The notes below the pieces were generated by a model, which saw only the letters and a program-made list of their open reading frames with translations, was not told the origin of the DNA and searched no databases. The translations under genes were made by a program, and so were the position numbers. Below, piece by piece: positions 40,164 through 50,922 of a stretch of 64,000 bases of DNA (positions are counted from its first letter, which is position 1; each line of letters starts with the position of its first letter). The stretch is from Deltaproteobacteria bacterium. GTDB lineage: Bacteria; Myxococcota_A; UBA9042; PHBI01. Location: the NCBI GenBank assembly GCA_011526585.1, contig WYBB01000255.1, positions 78,363 to 142,362 of the forward strand, in the 5' to 3' direction.

Positions 40164-43073
40164 ATGCCCCAGCCGCCGCGAACGACACGCCCGCTCCACC
40201 CCCTCATCGCCCTCCTCGCGCTCGCCCCCGCCTGCGACGCCACCGGCGAGATCCCGCCCGCGGACACCACCGGCGGCGACCAGGTCATCGTGCCGCACCT
40301 CGACACGGTCGAGACCGCGCTCGCCCCCGCGGTGATCGGCGCCGGCGGAACGACCACCGTCACCTGCACGGCCAAGGACCAGAGCGGCGCCCCGTTCACC
40401 CCCGACCTGCCGCTCGCCTTCGAGGTCTTCGACGCCAACGACCAGGTCCCCGCCGGCGTCGAGATCCTCGGCGACCGCGTCACCGTGCCCTTCGCCGGCG
40501 TCGTACGCGTACGCTGCCATTACCCCGGGATCCCGCGCATCGAGGACACCTCGCCCGTCTCGCTCACCGTGCAGCCCGGCGACCCCACCTCGATCACCAC
40601 CACCATCCTGCGCACCGAGCTGCGCGCCGGTGACCGCGTCGGCGTCGCCTGCACCGTGCGCGACGCCCACGACAACATCACGATGGGCGAGACCGTGCTG
40701 CGCCTGTCGCCCGAGACCGGCACCACCATCACCGGCGGCAAGAACGTGCGCTTCACCGCCACCGGCACCTTCGGCGTGACCTGCGCCTTCCCCGACGGCT
40801 CGCTCGTCGGCAACACGGTCACGGTCACCGTCGCCCCCGGCGAGCTCACCGAGCTCCGCACCGTGCTCTCGACCGACACCATCCGCCCGGAGCAGGAGGT
40901 CTCGGTCTCCTGCCCCGGCACCGACGCCTTCGGCAACGCCGTCGATCTCGCGCAGGTCATCACCCTGCCGGTCGCCGGCGTCGACGCCCTCGACCAGAAC
41001 CGCCTGCGCCTCACCTCCACCCGCGCCGGCGTCTACCCGATCACCTGCGTGCCCAAGGAGGCCTTCGTCTCCGCGACACGCAACCCGGTCTCGCTCACCG
41101 TCGTCGCTGGCGACCCCGCCGCGATCGCCATCGACCTCGACCCCGAGCGCAGCGTCTACACGCTCGGTGCCCGCCCGCGCGTCACCGCCCGCCTCGCCGA
41201 CGCGTGGGGTAACGAGGTCGCCGACGTCTCCGGCGTCAGCGTCGAGGCGCGCCACGGCAACACCCCACGCCAGACGGTACCCGGCGGCGAGCGCGTCACC
41301 CTCGACGCCGAGGGCAGCTGGAACCTGATCGTGACGAGCGGCCCGCCCTCGAACCTCGTCGCCTCGCGCACCGTGCTCGTCGACGCCAGCGCCCCGACGA
41401 TCGAGATCACCTACCCCGTGCGCGGTCAGATGATCACCGCCGGCGGCGGCCCGTTCACGATCCGCGGCACCGTCACCGACGCCACCGGCGGCCTCGCCAG
41501 CGTCAGCTTCAACCGCATCCCGCGCACCGTGCAGAACGGCGCCAACCACTTCGATCTCGAGATCCAGATCAGCCCCGAGCACGGCCTCAACACCTTCACC
41601 GTCGAGGCGACCGACGTGCAGGGCCAGGCCGTGCGCCTCGCCCAGAGCTTCATGCTGGCGCCCGGCTGGAAGACCGCCGCCGAGGCCTTCCCCGACGGGA
41701 TCGTCGCGCACCTCACGCGCGCCTTCATCGACGACGGCAATCGCCAGGGCCGCGCCGACGACCTCGCGACGATCATGGAGCGCGTCGTGCAGGACCTCGA
41801 CATCGCCAGCTACATCCCCTCGCCGGTCGTGCAGAACGCCGGCTACGACGTCTATCTGCGCAACGTCGACTACGACCCACCGCGCCTGACGCTCACGCCG
41901 TCGCGCGATCGCCTGCTGCTCCACCTCGACATCACCGACCTGTCGATCGACGTCTTCGCCGACGGCTTCATCGACGTCGACGGCGTCGTCTCCGCCGACG
42001 CGATCCGCGTCGACGTCACGCTCGGCGTCACCGTGCAACAGGGCCAGGCCCGGGTGCAGATGCACTCGGCCACCGTGCTCGTCGAGGGCCTCGACATCGA
42101 CGTGCACTGGTCGATCAACTGGATCATCGACCTCTTCACCGACACGATCCGCGACAGCATCGTCTCCTCCTTCGAAGACGTGCTGCGCGACGAGATCCCA
42201 CCCGCGGTCGCCGACGCGCTCGGCAGCCTCGCGCTCGACGAGACCTTCGAGGTCCCGGGCTTCCTTCCCGGCCAGGAGGCGCTCAACGTGCGGCTGCAGG
42301 CCAACACCAACAACGCCACCATCGACGAGGCGGGCCTCGACGTCGCGCTCGCGACCAAGGTCACCGCCGCCAAGCGCGTGCAGTGGCCGACCGCCGGCTC
42401 GCTCATGCGCGGCGGCTGCTTCGGCGTCGATCTCGGCATGCCGGCGTGGGATCCCGACAAGAAGCTGACGATGGCGCTCTCGCTCGACGTGCTCAACCAG
42501 GTGCTGCACGCCGTGTGGCAGGGCGGCGCGCTCGAGGTCACGCTCGGCCCCGCCGCCTTCGGCGACGTCGACCTCTCGCAGTATGGCGTCTCCGACCTCG
42601 CGGTCGATGTCTCGGCGCGCCTGCCGCCGGTGCTGACCGACTGCCGCGATGGTGTCCTGCGCATCCAGCTCGGCGAGCTGCACGTCGACGCCAGCCTGAA
42701 GCTCAACGGCCTGCCGCTCGTGGTCGACATGATCGTCGCCTTCGAGACCACCGTCGACGTCGCGGTCGACGACGCCGGCGCCATCTCGCTCGCCCTCGGC
42801 GAGATCGCCCCCGAGGACATCGTCATCGACATCACCCGCGTCGAGAGCGACCTCTTCTCGCAAGACCAGGAGGACGTGCTCATCACCCTCCTGCGCGAGC
42901 AGCTGCTGGTGCGCGTGCTCGGCGACTTCGGCGGCCAGGGTCTCGCCGACTTCCCGCTGCCCGAATTCGATCTCGGCGGGATCTCCCCCTCGCTGCAGGG
43001 CCAGGTGATCGCGCTCGACGAGATCGACCTCGAGCGCGACAAGGGCTACCTGCTCCTCCAAGGCAACCCCTGA
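40164..43073 (+). CDS. surface protein with Ig-like repeats and a BPI/TULIP-like lipid-binding module
   Basis: A protein of 969 residues with an N-terminal signal and Cys (LLALAPAC, a weak lipobox), so probably a lipoprotein. Residues about 40-480 are several Ig-like beta repeats. Residues about 500-969 resemble the bactericidal/permeability-increasing (BPI/LBP/CETP) fold: MALSLDVLNQVLHAVWQGGALEV matches the conserved (V)SxxxLNxxxxAxxxxGxL block, and FPLPEFDLGGISPSLQGQVIA...GYLLLQGN matches the BPI end GFPLPxPxxVxL...xxFLLFG. A paralogue runs off the right edge of the window (63270-64000), with the same RGxCxGV, LPPVxxDC and C-terminal blocks. TULIP proteins hold lipid in a hydrophobic tube; the ligand is unknown. 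Confidence 0.8.
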   Translation: MPQPPRTTRPLHPLIALLALAPACDATGEIPPADTTGGDQVIVPHLDTVETALAPAVIGAGGTTTVTCTAKDQSGAPFTPDLPLAFEVFDANDQVPAGVEILGDRVTVPFAGVVRVRCHYPGIPRIEDTSPVSLTVQPGDPTSITTTILRTELRAGDRVGVACTVRDAHDNITMGETVLRLSPETGTTITGGKNVRFTATGTFGVTCAFPDGSLVGNTVTVTVAPGELTELRTVLSTDTIRPEQEVSVSCPGTDAFGNAVDLAQVITLPVAGVDALDQNRLRLTSTRAGVYPITCVPKEAFVSATRNPVSLTVVAGDPAAIAIDLDPERSVYTLGARPRVTARLADAWGNEVADVSGVSVEARHGNTPRQTVPGGERVTLDAEGSWNLIVTSGPPSNLVASRTVLVDASAPTIEITYPVRGQMITAGGGPFTIRGTVTDATGGLASVSFNRIPRTVQNGANHFDLEIQISPEHGLNTFTVEATDVQGQAVRLAQSFMLAPGWKTAAEAFPDGIVAHLTRAFIDDGNRQGRADDLATIMERVVQDLDIASYIPSPVVQNAGYDVYLRNVDYDPPRLTLTPSRDRLLLHLDITDLSIDVFADGFIDVDGVVSADAIRVDVTLGVTVQQGQARVQMHSATVLVEGLDIDVHWSINWIIDLFTDTIRDSIVSSFEDVLRDEIPPAVADALGSLALDETFEVPGFLPGQEALNVRLQANTNNATIDEAGLDVALATKVTAAKRVQWPTAGSLMRGGCFGVDLGMPAWDPDKKLTMALSLDVLNQVLHAVWQGGALEVTLGPAAFGDVDLSQYGVSDLAVDVSARLPPVLTDCRDGVLRIQLGELHVDASLKLNGLPLVVDMIVAFETTVDVAVDDAGAISLALGEIAPEDIVIDITRVESDLFSQDQEDVLITLLREQLLVRVLGDFGGQGLADFPLPEFDLGGISPSLQGQVIALDEIDLERDKGYLLLQGNP

Positions 43074-43083
43074 AAGACACGCC

Positions 43084-44327
<1,244 letters not shown>

Positions 44328-44328
<1 letters not shown>

Positions 44329-44344
44329 CTCGCTCGGCGCGAGC
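44328..44344. terminator. possible bidirectional hairpin between convergent genes
   Basis: GCTCGC (44328-44333) and GCGAGC (44339-44344) form a 6-bp stem around TCGGC, in the 23-bp gap between two convergent genes. No T-run is present on either strand. Confidence 0.25.
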
Positions 44345-44351
44345 GACGGCA

Positions 44352-45536
44352 CTAGCGGGGCGTCTGCCTGCGCGTGAGCGAAAACGGTTGCGGCTGCGCG
44401 CCGAGCGCGAACTCGACCGCCTGACCGTTGAGGTAGTAGAGGCCGGCCGGCGTGTTCACGATGTCAGTCACGCCGACGGGTGCGTCCTCGCTCACGAGGC
44501 GCACGCTCGACCAGTCGGGCCACGTCGCGGTCGCCGCGAAGAGCTTGCCGGAAAAGGCGATGTAGACCGCCTGATCGCGCGTCGTCATGCCGTCGGCCCC
44601 GGCGAGCAGGGCGACGCTGAAGAAGTCGTCGCCCTCGCGCGCCACCGTCCTCACTTCGGCGGTCGCGAGATCGATGCGCACGATCGCCGGCGGCAGATAG
44701 ACGATCGCCAGGAGCGCGTTCTGCCCGGGCGCCTGCACGACCGCGTTGAGGCCGACGAGGTCGCCGCCGAGCGCCGGGTCCTCGGCGAAGAGCGTCGGGC
44801 CACCTTCGAGGGTGACCTCGTAGACGTAGGGGCCCTCGCGGTCGACGACGTAGGCGGTGCCGTCGTCCAGCAACGTCACGTCGGTGCAGGTGGCCTGCGG
44901 CAGCGCCTGCGCCAGCGCGTGATTGGCGATGCGCGTGCCGCGCTCGAGGTCGAAGACCCAGACGTAGCCGTCGTAGGGCGGCTCGGTCTCGGTCCCCTGC
45001 CCGTGGTTGTCCATCGCGCAGACCCACAAGCGACGGCGCGCCTCGTCGACCGCCATGCCGAGCGTCCACCAGGTGCCGGGCGCGTTCTCGACGAAGAGGG
45101 TCGTGTCGATGCCGGTGCGCGGGTCGACCTTGTGCACCGAGCCTTCGCTCAGGCTGCCGACGTAGAAGTGCTCGCCGACGTGATCGTAGATCCCGCCCTC
45201 CGGGAAGCGCGCGCCGAGCGGGTAGCTCTCGGCGAAGACGACCGGCGTCATGGTCGTGTCGGGCGGAGGCGTCGTGTCCGGCTCTGCGCTGTCGGGCAAC
45301 ACGGTCTCGGCCGTCGTCTCGGCCTGCACCTCGGCGGCGGTCTCCGCCTCGACATCGACCACGGTCTCGGGCGTGGTGGTCGTGTCGGCCCCCGGCGTCG
45401 TGTCCGTCACGGTATCGGGCGCGGTGGTCTCCTCGACGTCGGCCGTCGCTCCCGGCTCGGTGCTGTCGGAGCACGCCAGCGACACCCCGAGCGCGAGCGA
45501 GAGCGAGAGCGACATTCCGACGAACGCACGATCCAT
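44352..45536 (-). CDS. beta-propeller (SMP-30/NHL-like) lipoprotein
   Basis: A protein of 394 residues. The signal ends with LSLALGVSLAC, so it is likely lipid-modified. A Thr/Asp/Glu-rich linker (about 22-85) follows, then a beta-propeller of NHL/SMP-30 type: FPEGGIYDHVGEHFYVGSLSEGSVHKVDPRTG, LGMAVDEARRRLWVCAMDN, CTDVTLLDDGTAYVVDREGPYVYEVTLEGG and GVTDIVNTPAGLYYLNGQAVEF. Such propellers bind or hydrolyse small sugar acids and lactones in some families, but active-site acids cannot be assigned safely here. The reading frame stays open upstream to 46460, but that part is antisense to the aminotransferase. Confidence 0.78.
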   Translation of the reverse strand: MDRAFVGMSLSLSLALGVSLACSDSTEPGATADVEETTAPDTVTDTTPGADTTTTPETVVDVEAETAAEVQAETTAETVLPDSAEPDTTPPPDTTMTPVVFAESYPLGARFPEGGIYDHVGEHFYVGSLSEGSVHKVDPRTGIDTTLFVENAPGTWWTLGMAVDEARRRLWVCAMDNHGQGTETEPPYDGYVWVFDLERGTRIANHALAQALPQATCTDVTLLDDGTAYVVDREGPYVYEVTLEGGPTLFAEDPALGGDLVGLNAVVQAPGQNALLAIVYLPPAIVRIDLATAEVRTVAREGDDFFSVALLAGADGMTTRDQAVYIAFSGKLFAATATWPDWSSVRLVSEDAPVGVTDIVNTPAGLYYLNGQAVEFALGAQPQPFSLTRRQTPR

Positions 45537-45586
45537 GGCGACGACCAGAGCACTTCCCGTCCCGTGCGACAAGCGCTCCGCTCGGC

Positions 45587-46705
45587 TCAGGCGCGGAGCG
45601 CCGCCTCCAGCGCGCGCAAGAACACGTGATACGCCTCGATCGGATACTCGCCCATGTGGAAGAGGCGGAAGTAGCGATCGGAGAGCTTGCCCTGCGCCGA
45701 GTAGATCTCGAAGACGTGGCCCTCGACCACCTCGCTCGCCAGGCGCTCGGCGAGGCGCGCGTACGTCGTGTGCGCGGGGATCTCGAGCATCGTCCCGATC
45801 GACTGCAGCGGCTGCCCCTCGAAGCGCGCGATCACCAGGCCGAGCCGCTCGTAGCCCGCGCGCAGCACCTCGCAGCGCTCCCGATAGATCGCGTGCCGTC
45901 CCGCGACGCCGCCTTCGTCGGCGAGTGCCGCCAGCGCCGCGTCGACCTGCAGCACGCTCATCGGATCGATCGTATAGGGATGCGCGCCGCCGACCTGCGC
46001 CTTCCAGGTCTTGAAGAGCTCGAGGTTCGGAGTGCGCGAGGGGATCGCCTCCATCTGCGCGAGCAGGTCGTCGCGCACGATGGCGCAGGTCAGGTTGGGG
46101 TGGCTGTGCAGGCCCTTGTTGCACGAGCCCATCACCGCCGCCACGTTCCACGCCGCCAGGTCGATCGGCTCGACGAAGAGCGAGCTGATCCCGTCCATCA
46201 GGAGCTTCTTGCCCAGGCGCCCGGCGATCGCCCCGACCTCGGCGACCGGGTTCAGCGTGCAGGTCGAGGTGCCGCCGTGCACCATCGCCACCGCGTCGCA
46301 GTCCGCGAGCAAGGCCTCGACCCGCGCCGGATCCGGCCGGTGCCCGTACGGCAGCGCGTAGTCGACGACCGGCTGCCCGATCGCCGTCGCGAACTCGAGG
46401 ATGCGGTCGCCGTAGGCGCCGTTGCGGATCACCAGCAAACGCTCGTCCTTGCGCAGACACGATCCGAGGACCGCCGCCATCGCGGTCGAGCCGCTGCCGG
46501 TCAAGAGCACCGCCTGGTAGCCCTCGGCGCCGAGCGCCCCGACGATCCCGGCGCGCACCCGGTCGAGCACCGGCTTGAACTTCGGCCCGCGCGGCACGAT
46601 CGGGTTCACCCCGTAGGTGCGCGAGACGGCGTTGACCCTCTCGGGCAGGTGGAAGACGGCGGGGGTGAGCGAGACGACCTTGGGGGCGTTGTCCATGCGC
46701 CTCAT
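45587..46705 (-). CDS. class V aminotransferase, PhnW/AGT-like
   Basis: A PLP enzyme of 372 residues of the alanine-glyoxylate/2-aminoethylphosphonate-pyruvate aminotransferase group. Signatures: LLTGSGSTAMAAVLGS (cofactor phosphate loop), NGAYGDRILEFATAIG, HGGTSTCTLNPVAEVG, DGISSLFVEPIDL and the Schiff-base Lys in MGSCNKGLHSHPNL. The best resemblance is to PhnW (2-aminoethylphosphonate to phosphonoacetaldehyde), but no phosphonate gene is nearby, so the substrate is open. ATG 46705 is assumed; ATG 46696 has a close GAGG and is an alternative (369 residues). Confidence 0.82.
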   Translation of the reverse strand: MRRMDNAPKVVSLTPAVFHLPERVNAVSRTYGVNPIVPRGPKFKPVLDRVRAGIVGALGAEGYQAVLLTGSGSTAMAAVLGSCLRKDERLLVIRNGAYGDRILEFATAIGQPVVDYALPYGHRPDPARVEALLADCDAVAMVHGGTSTCTLNPVAEVGAIAGRLGKKLLMDGISSLFVEPIDLAAWNVAAVMGSCNKGLHSHPNLTCAIVRDDLLAQMEAIPSRTPNLELFKTWKAQVGGAHPYTIDPMSVLQVDAALAALADEGGVAGRHAIYRERCEVLRAGYERLGLVIARFEGQPLQSIGTMLEIPAHTTYARLAERLASEVVEGHVFEIYSAQGKLSDRYFRLFHMGEYPIEAYHVFLRALEAALRA

Positions 46706-46727
46706 CTACGTCAGTTCCGCCCCGAAA

Positions 46728-48104
46728 TCACCAACGTCGTCGCGACAAGAGCCACGCCGGCACGATCCCCTGCAGCACGCCGGAGACCGTCAGCGCGACG
46801 AAGAAGCCGTCGACGCCCAACATCTCCGGCCCGCCGAGCACGAACGCGACCAGCGACTGCACGCCGATGAGCAGCGCCAGGTCCCAGATCAGCGGTCGCG
46901 TCATGTCACCGGCGCCGTTGAAGGCGTAGGCCACCGCGATCCCCAGCGCCATCAGCGGGTAGACCGGCGCGACGTGATGGAGCAGCGCGACCGACTCCGC
47001 CACCGCGCCCGGCTCGGTCGGCAGGAACGCCGTGACCAGCGCCTCGCCGAAGAGCAGGACCAGGGCCGTGTTCACGAGCGCCGCCAGCGCCGCGACCTTC
47101 GCTCCGGCCCACGCCGCGCGCCGCGCCATCTCCGGCCGTCCCGCGCCGAGCTCCATGCCGACGATCGGCGCCGTGCCCCCACCCCACGCGAAGGCCAGCA
47201 TGATCATCGGGATGTCGATCTTGCTCCACACCGTCAGCGCGGTAAAGAGATCCTTGGCCTCGTCCTCGCCCAGGCGCGCGAACGACAGCGCGACCAGCGC
47301 CAGCATGCCGAGCACGCGCACCGCCTGCTGCAGCGCCGAGAGCAGCCCCATGCGCAGCTGCTCGCGCAGGACCACCCGGTCGACGAAGCGCTCGCCGGCC
47401 CCCGGGCGCAGCGGCAGCGTGCGGTTGACCATCCACAGGCCCCACGCGCTCGTCAGCCCGCGCAGGATCACCGTGACCCACGCGCACGGCACGATCCCGC
47501 TCGGGTCGAGCCCCGCCCAGCCGAAGATGAACGCCATCTCCAGGACGAGCGTCGCCACCGACACGCACGCCACCAGCACGAGCGGCCGCACCGAGTCACC
47601 GCGCGCGCGCAGGATCCCGATCACGACGACCATGAAGACCGTGCCGAAGCCGCCCAGCGCCATGATGCGCAGGAACGCCGTGCCCGGCTCGCGCGCCGAC
47701 GGGTGCATGAACGCCTCGCCCAGCGGCCCCGCCAGGAGCCCGACCACCGCCGAGCCGAGCGAGAGCAGGAGCCCCACCCAGGCCGCTGCGCGCGCCGCCG
47801 CCCGCGCGCGATCCTCGTCGCCGGCCCCGGTCGCCTGCGAGATCTGCGTGACCGCCGCGTTGCCAAGGCCGCTCGCGAGCAGCGCGAAGAGCGCGGTCAG
47901 CATGTCCGAGACCGCCGCCCCCGCCAGCGACGCGCCGCCGTCGCCGACCCGCCCGAAGACCCAGACCTCGGTCAGGTTGAAGCCGGCCTGGAAGAACGAC
48001 GCCAGCGCCAGCGGCAGCCCCAACCGCACGACGGCGCGCGCCGGCGACAGCGACAACAGCGCCCGGGCGTGCGGCTCGACCGGCTCGTGAGCTTCAGCAG
48101 TCAT
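46728..48104 (-). CDS. MATE-family multidrug/toxin exporter
   Basis: A membrane protein of 458 residues with twelve helices in two MatE halves: RLGLPLALASFFQAGFNLTEVWVFGRVGDGGASLAGAAVSD (first MatE repeat) and GLLSALQQAVRVLGMLALVALSFARLGEDEAKDLFTALTVWSKIDIPMIMLAFAWG (second). MATE proteins extrude cationic drugs or secondary metabolites using Na+ or H+ gradients. ATG 48104 has AGGAG 10 nt upstream; a GTG at 48122 overlapping the ftsK stop (GTGA) is the alternative. It is the downstream neighbour of ftsK in the same direction, possibly coupled. Confidence 0.88.
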   Translation of the reverse strand: MTAEAHEPVEPHARALLSLSPARAVVRLGLPLALASFFQAGFNLTEVWVFGRVGDGGASLAGAAVSDMLTALFALLASGLGNAAVTQISQATGAGDEDRARAAARAAAWVGLLLSLGSAVVGLLAGPLGEAFMHPSAREPGTAFLRIMALGGFGTVFMVVVIGILRARGDSVRPLVLVACVSVATLVLEMAFIFGWAGLDPSGIVPCAWVTVILRGLTSAWGLWMVNRTLPLRPGAGERFVDRVVLREQLRMGLLSALQQAVRVLGMLALVALSFARLGEDEAKDLFTALTVWSKIDIPMIMLAFAWGGGTAPIVGMELGAGRPEMARRAAWAGAKVAALAALVNTALVLLFGEALVTAFLPTEPGAVAESVALLHHVAPVYPLMALGIAVAYAFNGAGDMTRPLIWDLALLIGVQSLVAFVLGGPEMLGVDGFFVALTVSGVLQGIVPAWLLSRRRW

Positions 48105-48118
48105 GCTGCCGTGGCTCC

Positions 48119-50860
48119 TCACAGCGGATCGATGAACACTTCACGCGGCCTGCTGGTCCCGTCCGACGGTCCGATGATGCCATTTTCTTCCATCTGCTCG
48201 ATGATCCGAGCCGACCGGTTGTAGCCGATCTTGAGCTTGCGCTGCAGATAGGACGTCGAGATGTAGCGCGCCTCGGCCGCGATGCGCACCGCCTGGTTGT
48301 AGAGGTCGTCGCCGTCGGCGCTCTCGGGCAGGCTCGCGCCGCCCTCGTCGTCGTCGTCGGACGCGAGGATCCCCATGTCGTACTCGGGGCTGCCTTGCTC
48401 CTTCAGGTGCGCGACGACGGTGTGCACCTCCTCCTCGGAGACGTAGCAGCCGTGCACGCGCTGCAGCGCCTGGCCCGGCGGCAGGAAGAGCATGTCGCCC
48501 ATGCCGAGCAGCGCCTCGGCGCCCTTCTGATCGAGGATGGTGCGCGAGTCGACGCCGGAGGCGACGCGGAACGAGATGCGCGTCGGGAAGTTCGCCTTGA
48601 TGAGGCCGGTGATGACGTCGACCGACGGGCGCTGCGTCGCGACGATGAGGTGGATCCCGGAGGCGCGCGCCATCTGCGCCAGACGCGCGATGCAGTGCTC
48701 GACCTCCTTGCTCGCGACCATCATCAGATCGGCGAGCTCGTCGATGATGACGACGATCGACGGCAAGCGCTCGACCGGCTTGCCGTCGGCGTCGAGCACG
48801 AGCCCCTTCTTGTCGACCTCACCCCGGGCCTCGCGCTTGAGCTTGGCCAGGCGCAGGCGCTCGGGCAGGCGCTGGCCCGGATCCTCGATCAGCTGCTGCG
48901 CCTTCTGGTTGTAGCCGGCGAGGTTTCGGACCCCCATGTCCGCCATCAGGCGGTAGCGCCGCTCCATCTCCTTGACCGCCCACTTGAGCGCGGTCGCGGC
49001 CTGCTTCGGATCGGTGACCACCGGCAGCAGCAGGTGCGGGATCCCTTCGTAGATCGACAGCTCCAACATCTTGGGGTCGACCATGATCATGCGCACGTCG
49101 GCGGGCTCGGCCTTATACAAGAGCGACATCACGAAGCTGTTGATCGCCACCGACTTGCCGGCGCCGGTCGCGCCCGCGACGAGCAGGTGCGGCGCCTTGG
49201 CGAGGTCCATGCACGTCGGGTTGCCGACGATGTCCTTGCCGAGCGCCAGCGTGAGCCGTGACTTCGCGCGCGAGTAGCTCGTGTCCGAGAGGATCTCCTT
49301 GAGCCAGACCGTCTCGCGCTGCGCGTTGGGGATCTCGATGCCGACGACGTTCTTGCCGGGGATCGGCGCGACGATGCGGATCGAGATCGCCGACAGCGCC
49401 ATCGCCAGATCGTTGGCGAGCCCGGCGATCGCCGAGACCTTGATGCCGGCCGCCGGCATGAACTCGTACATCGTGACGACCGGGCCGGGGTGGATCTCGA
49501 CCACCCGCCCCTTCACCTTGTAGTCGAGGAGCTTGGCCTCGAGGATCTGCGCGTTGCGCTTGAGCACCTCGCGGTCGTAGGTCGTCGACTCGGGCGGCCG
49601 ATAGTCGAGCATCGAGAGCGTCGGCAGCACGAAGGGCTCCGCCTCGAGCTCCTCGGACGGGAGCGCGAGCTGGGCCGCCGCGCTCGCCTCGATCGCCTCG
49701 GGCGAGAGCTCGCGCGTGCGCTTCATCGCGGCCGACTCGACGATGCGGATCCCGGCGTCCTCTTCTTCCTCTTCTTCTTCGTCGTACTCGCCCTCTTCTT
49801 CCTCGTCCTCGCCTTCTTCCTCCTCGTACTCGCCCTCTTCGCCCTCCTCGTACTCGTCCTCTTCGCCCTCCTCGTACTCGCCCTCTTCCTCGTCCTCTTC
49901 GCCCTCTTCGTACTCGCCCTCTTCGTCGTCGGCCTCGCTGTCCCCGTCGCTCTCGGCCTCGCCCGCGTCTTCCTCCTCTTCGACCACCAGCGCGCGTCGG
50001 CGCTCGGCGATCCTCGGGCCGCGCTCGGCTTCCGCGTCGTCCTCCACGGCCTCGGACCGCGCGGCCTTGTCCTTCTTCTTCGACGCACGCGCGCGCGCGG
50101 GCGCCGGCTCCTCGCCCGGCTCCTCTGCGACGACCCGCTCGCGCCGCGCCGGCGCAGCACGCTCGACCTCGGCCTCTGCCGCGGCTTCCCCTTCGCCCCC
50201 GTCGCGCGCCTCGCCGTGGCGCACGGCCTTGCCGATGAGGTGCGCCGTGCGCTTGCCCGCACGCCCGACCGAGCCGGCGAGCTCGAAGATGCTGCGGCGC
50301 GAGAGCAGCATGATCGACACGATGCCGATCGCGCCGAAGAGCAGGAAGGTGCCGGCGGTCGAGAGCAGGCTCGAGGCGATCTCGCCGACCCAGCTCCCGA
50401 GCCAGCCGCCGGGCGGGTGCTCGAGCAGCCGCATCGGCGAGGCGATCACGTGCGCCAGCACGATCAGCGCGAGGAGCCCCAACAAGGCGCCGGCGACATC
50501 GAGCTTCTGCATGCGCGCGCGCCGGCCGACGAGATAGGACAAGCCGAGCCAGCCGAAGGTGCCCGCCACGGCGAAGGCGCCGATCCCGACGGCGGCGAGG
50601 AACATGTCGGCGACGTGCGCGCCGATCGGTCCGAGCCAGTTGGCGGTGCGACCGAGCCTGGCGTTGACGCCGCTGCCGACGTCATCGGCGGTGTACGACA
50701 AGAGCGCCAGAAGGAGCGCGACCGCGAAGGCGAGCACGACGATGCCGTAGATCTCGAGGCGAATCACCGGGTCGCGCTCGTCCCCCGCGGGCTCGTCCTC
50801 GAGCTCGCGCTTGCGCGCCCGGCCTCCCGTACCCGATCGAAGTGTCGTCGAAGATCCCAC
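48119..50860 (-). CDS. ftsK: DNA translocase FtsK with long acidic linker
   Basis: A protein of 913 residues. Four N-terminal membrane helices (about 33-205) anchor it at the septum. A charged linker (about 235-370) includes an extreme Glu/Asp tract (about 290-367: repeated EEGEY, EEGEED and GEYEE units). The motor domain has Walker A (GATGAGKSV) and Walker B/ATPase segments (VVIIDELADLMM, ATQRPSVDVITG) and ends in the gamma winged helix (LQRKLKIGYNRSARIIEQMEENGIIGPSDG) that reads KOPS/SRS sites. FtsK pumps chromosome dimers to the dif site and resolves them with XerCD. Translation starts at ATG 50860. The MATE gene starts inside its 3' end or just after. Confidence 0.94.
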   Translation of the reverse strand: MGSSTTLRSGTGGRARKRELEDEPAGDERDPVIRLEIYGIVVLAFAVALLLALLSYTADDVGSGVNARLGRTANWLGPIGAHVADMFLAAVGIGAFAVAGTFGWLGLSYLVGRRARMQKLDVAGALLGLLALIVLAHVIASPMRLLEHPPGGWLGSWVGEIASSLLSTAGTFLLFGAIGIVSIMLLSRRSIFELAGSVGRAGKRTAHLIGKAVRHGEARDGGEGEAAAEAEVERAAPARRERVVAEEPGEEPAPARARASKKKDKAARSEAVEDDAEAERGPRIAERRRALVVEEEEDAGEAESDGDSEADDEEGEYEEGEEDEEEGEYEEGEEDEYEEGEEGEYEEEEGEDEEEEGEYDEEEEEEEDAGIRIVESAAMKRTRELSPEAIEASAAAQLALPSEELEAEPFVLPTLSMLDYRPPESTTYDREVLKRNAQILEAKLLDYKVKGRVVEIHPGPVVTMYEFMPAAGIKVSAIAGLANDLAMALSAISIRIVAPIPGKNVVGIEIPNAQRETVWLKEILSDTSYSRAKSRLTLALGKDIVGNPTCMDLAKAPHLLVAGATGAGKSVAINSFVMSLLYKAEPADVRMIMVDPKMLELSIYEGIPHLLLPVVTDPKQAATALKWAVKEMERRYRLMADMGVRNLAGYNQKAQQLIEDPGQRLPERLRLAKLKREARGEVDKKGLVLDADGKPVERLPSIVVIIDELADLMMVASKEVEHCIARLAQMARASGIHLIVATQRPSVDVITGLIKANFPTRISFRVASGVDSRTILDQKGAEALLGMGDMLFLPPGQALQRVHGCYVSEEEVHTVVAHLKEQGSPEYDMGILASDDDDEGGASLPESADGDDLYNQAVRIAAEARYISTSYLQRKLKIGYNRSARIIEQMEENGIIGPSDGTSRPREVFIDPL

Positions 50861-50902
50861 GCGCGGACCCTATGCGCGCTCCGGACGGCGCGCAAGGAAA
50901 TC

Positions 50903-50922
50903 ACCTGAACATCGTTTCAGGT
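50903..50922. repeat. small palindrome upstream of ftsK
   Basis: ACCTGAA (50903-50909), CATCGT, TTCAGGT (50916-50922) is a perfect 7-bp inverted repeat with a 6-nt spacer. It lies 43-62 bp upstream of the ftsK start, and the NCS1 stop codon falls inside its distal arm. It may be an operator or a hairpin at the 3' end of the transporter transcript; there is no T-run. Confidence 0.4.
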
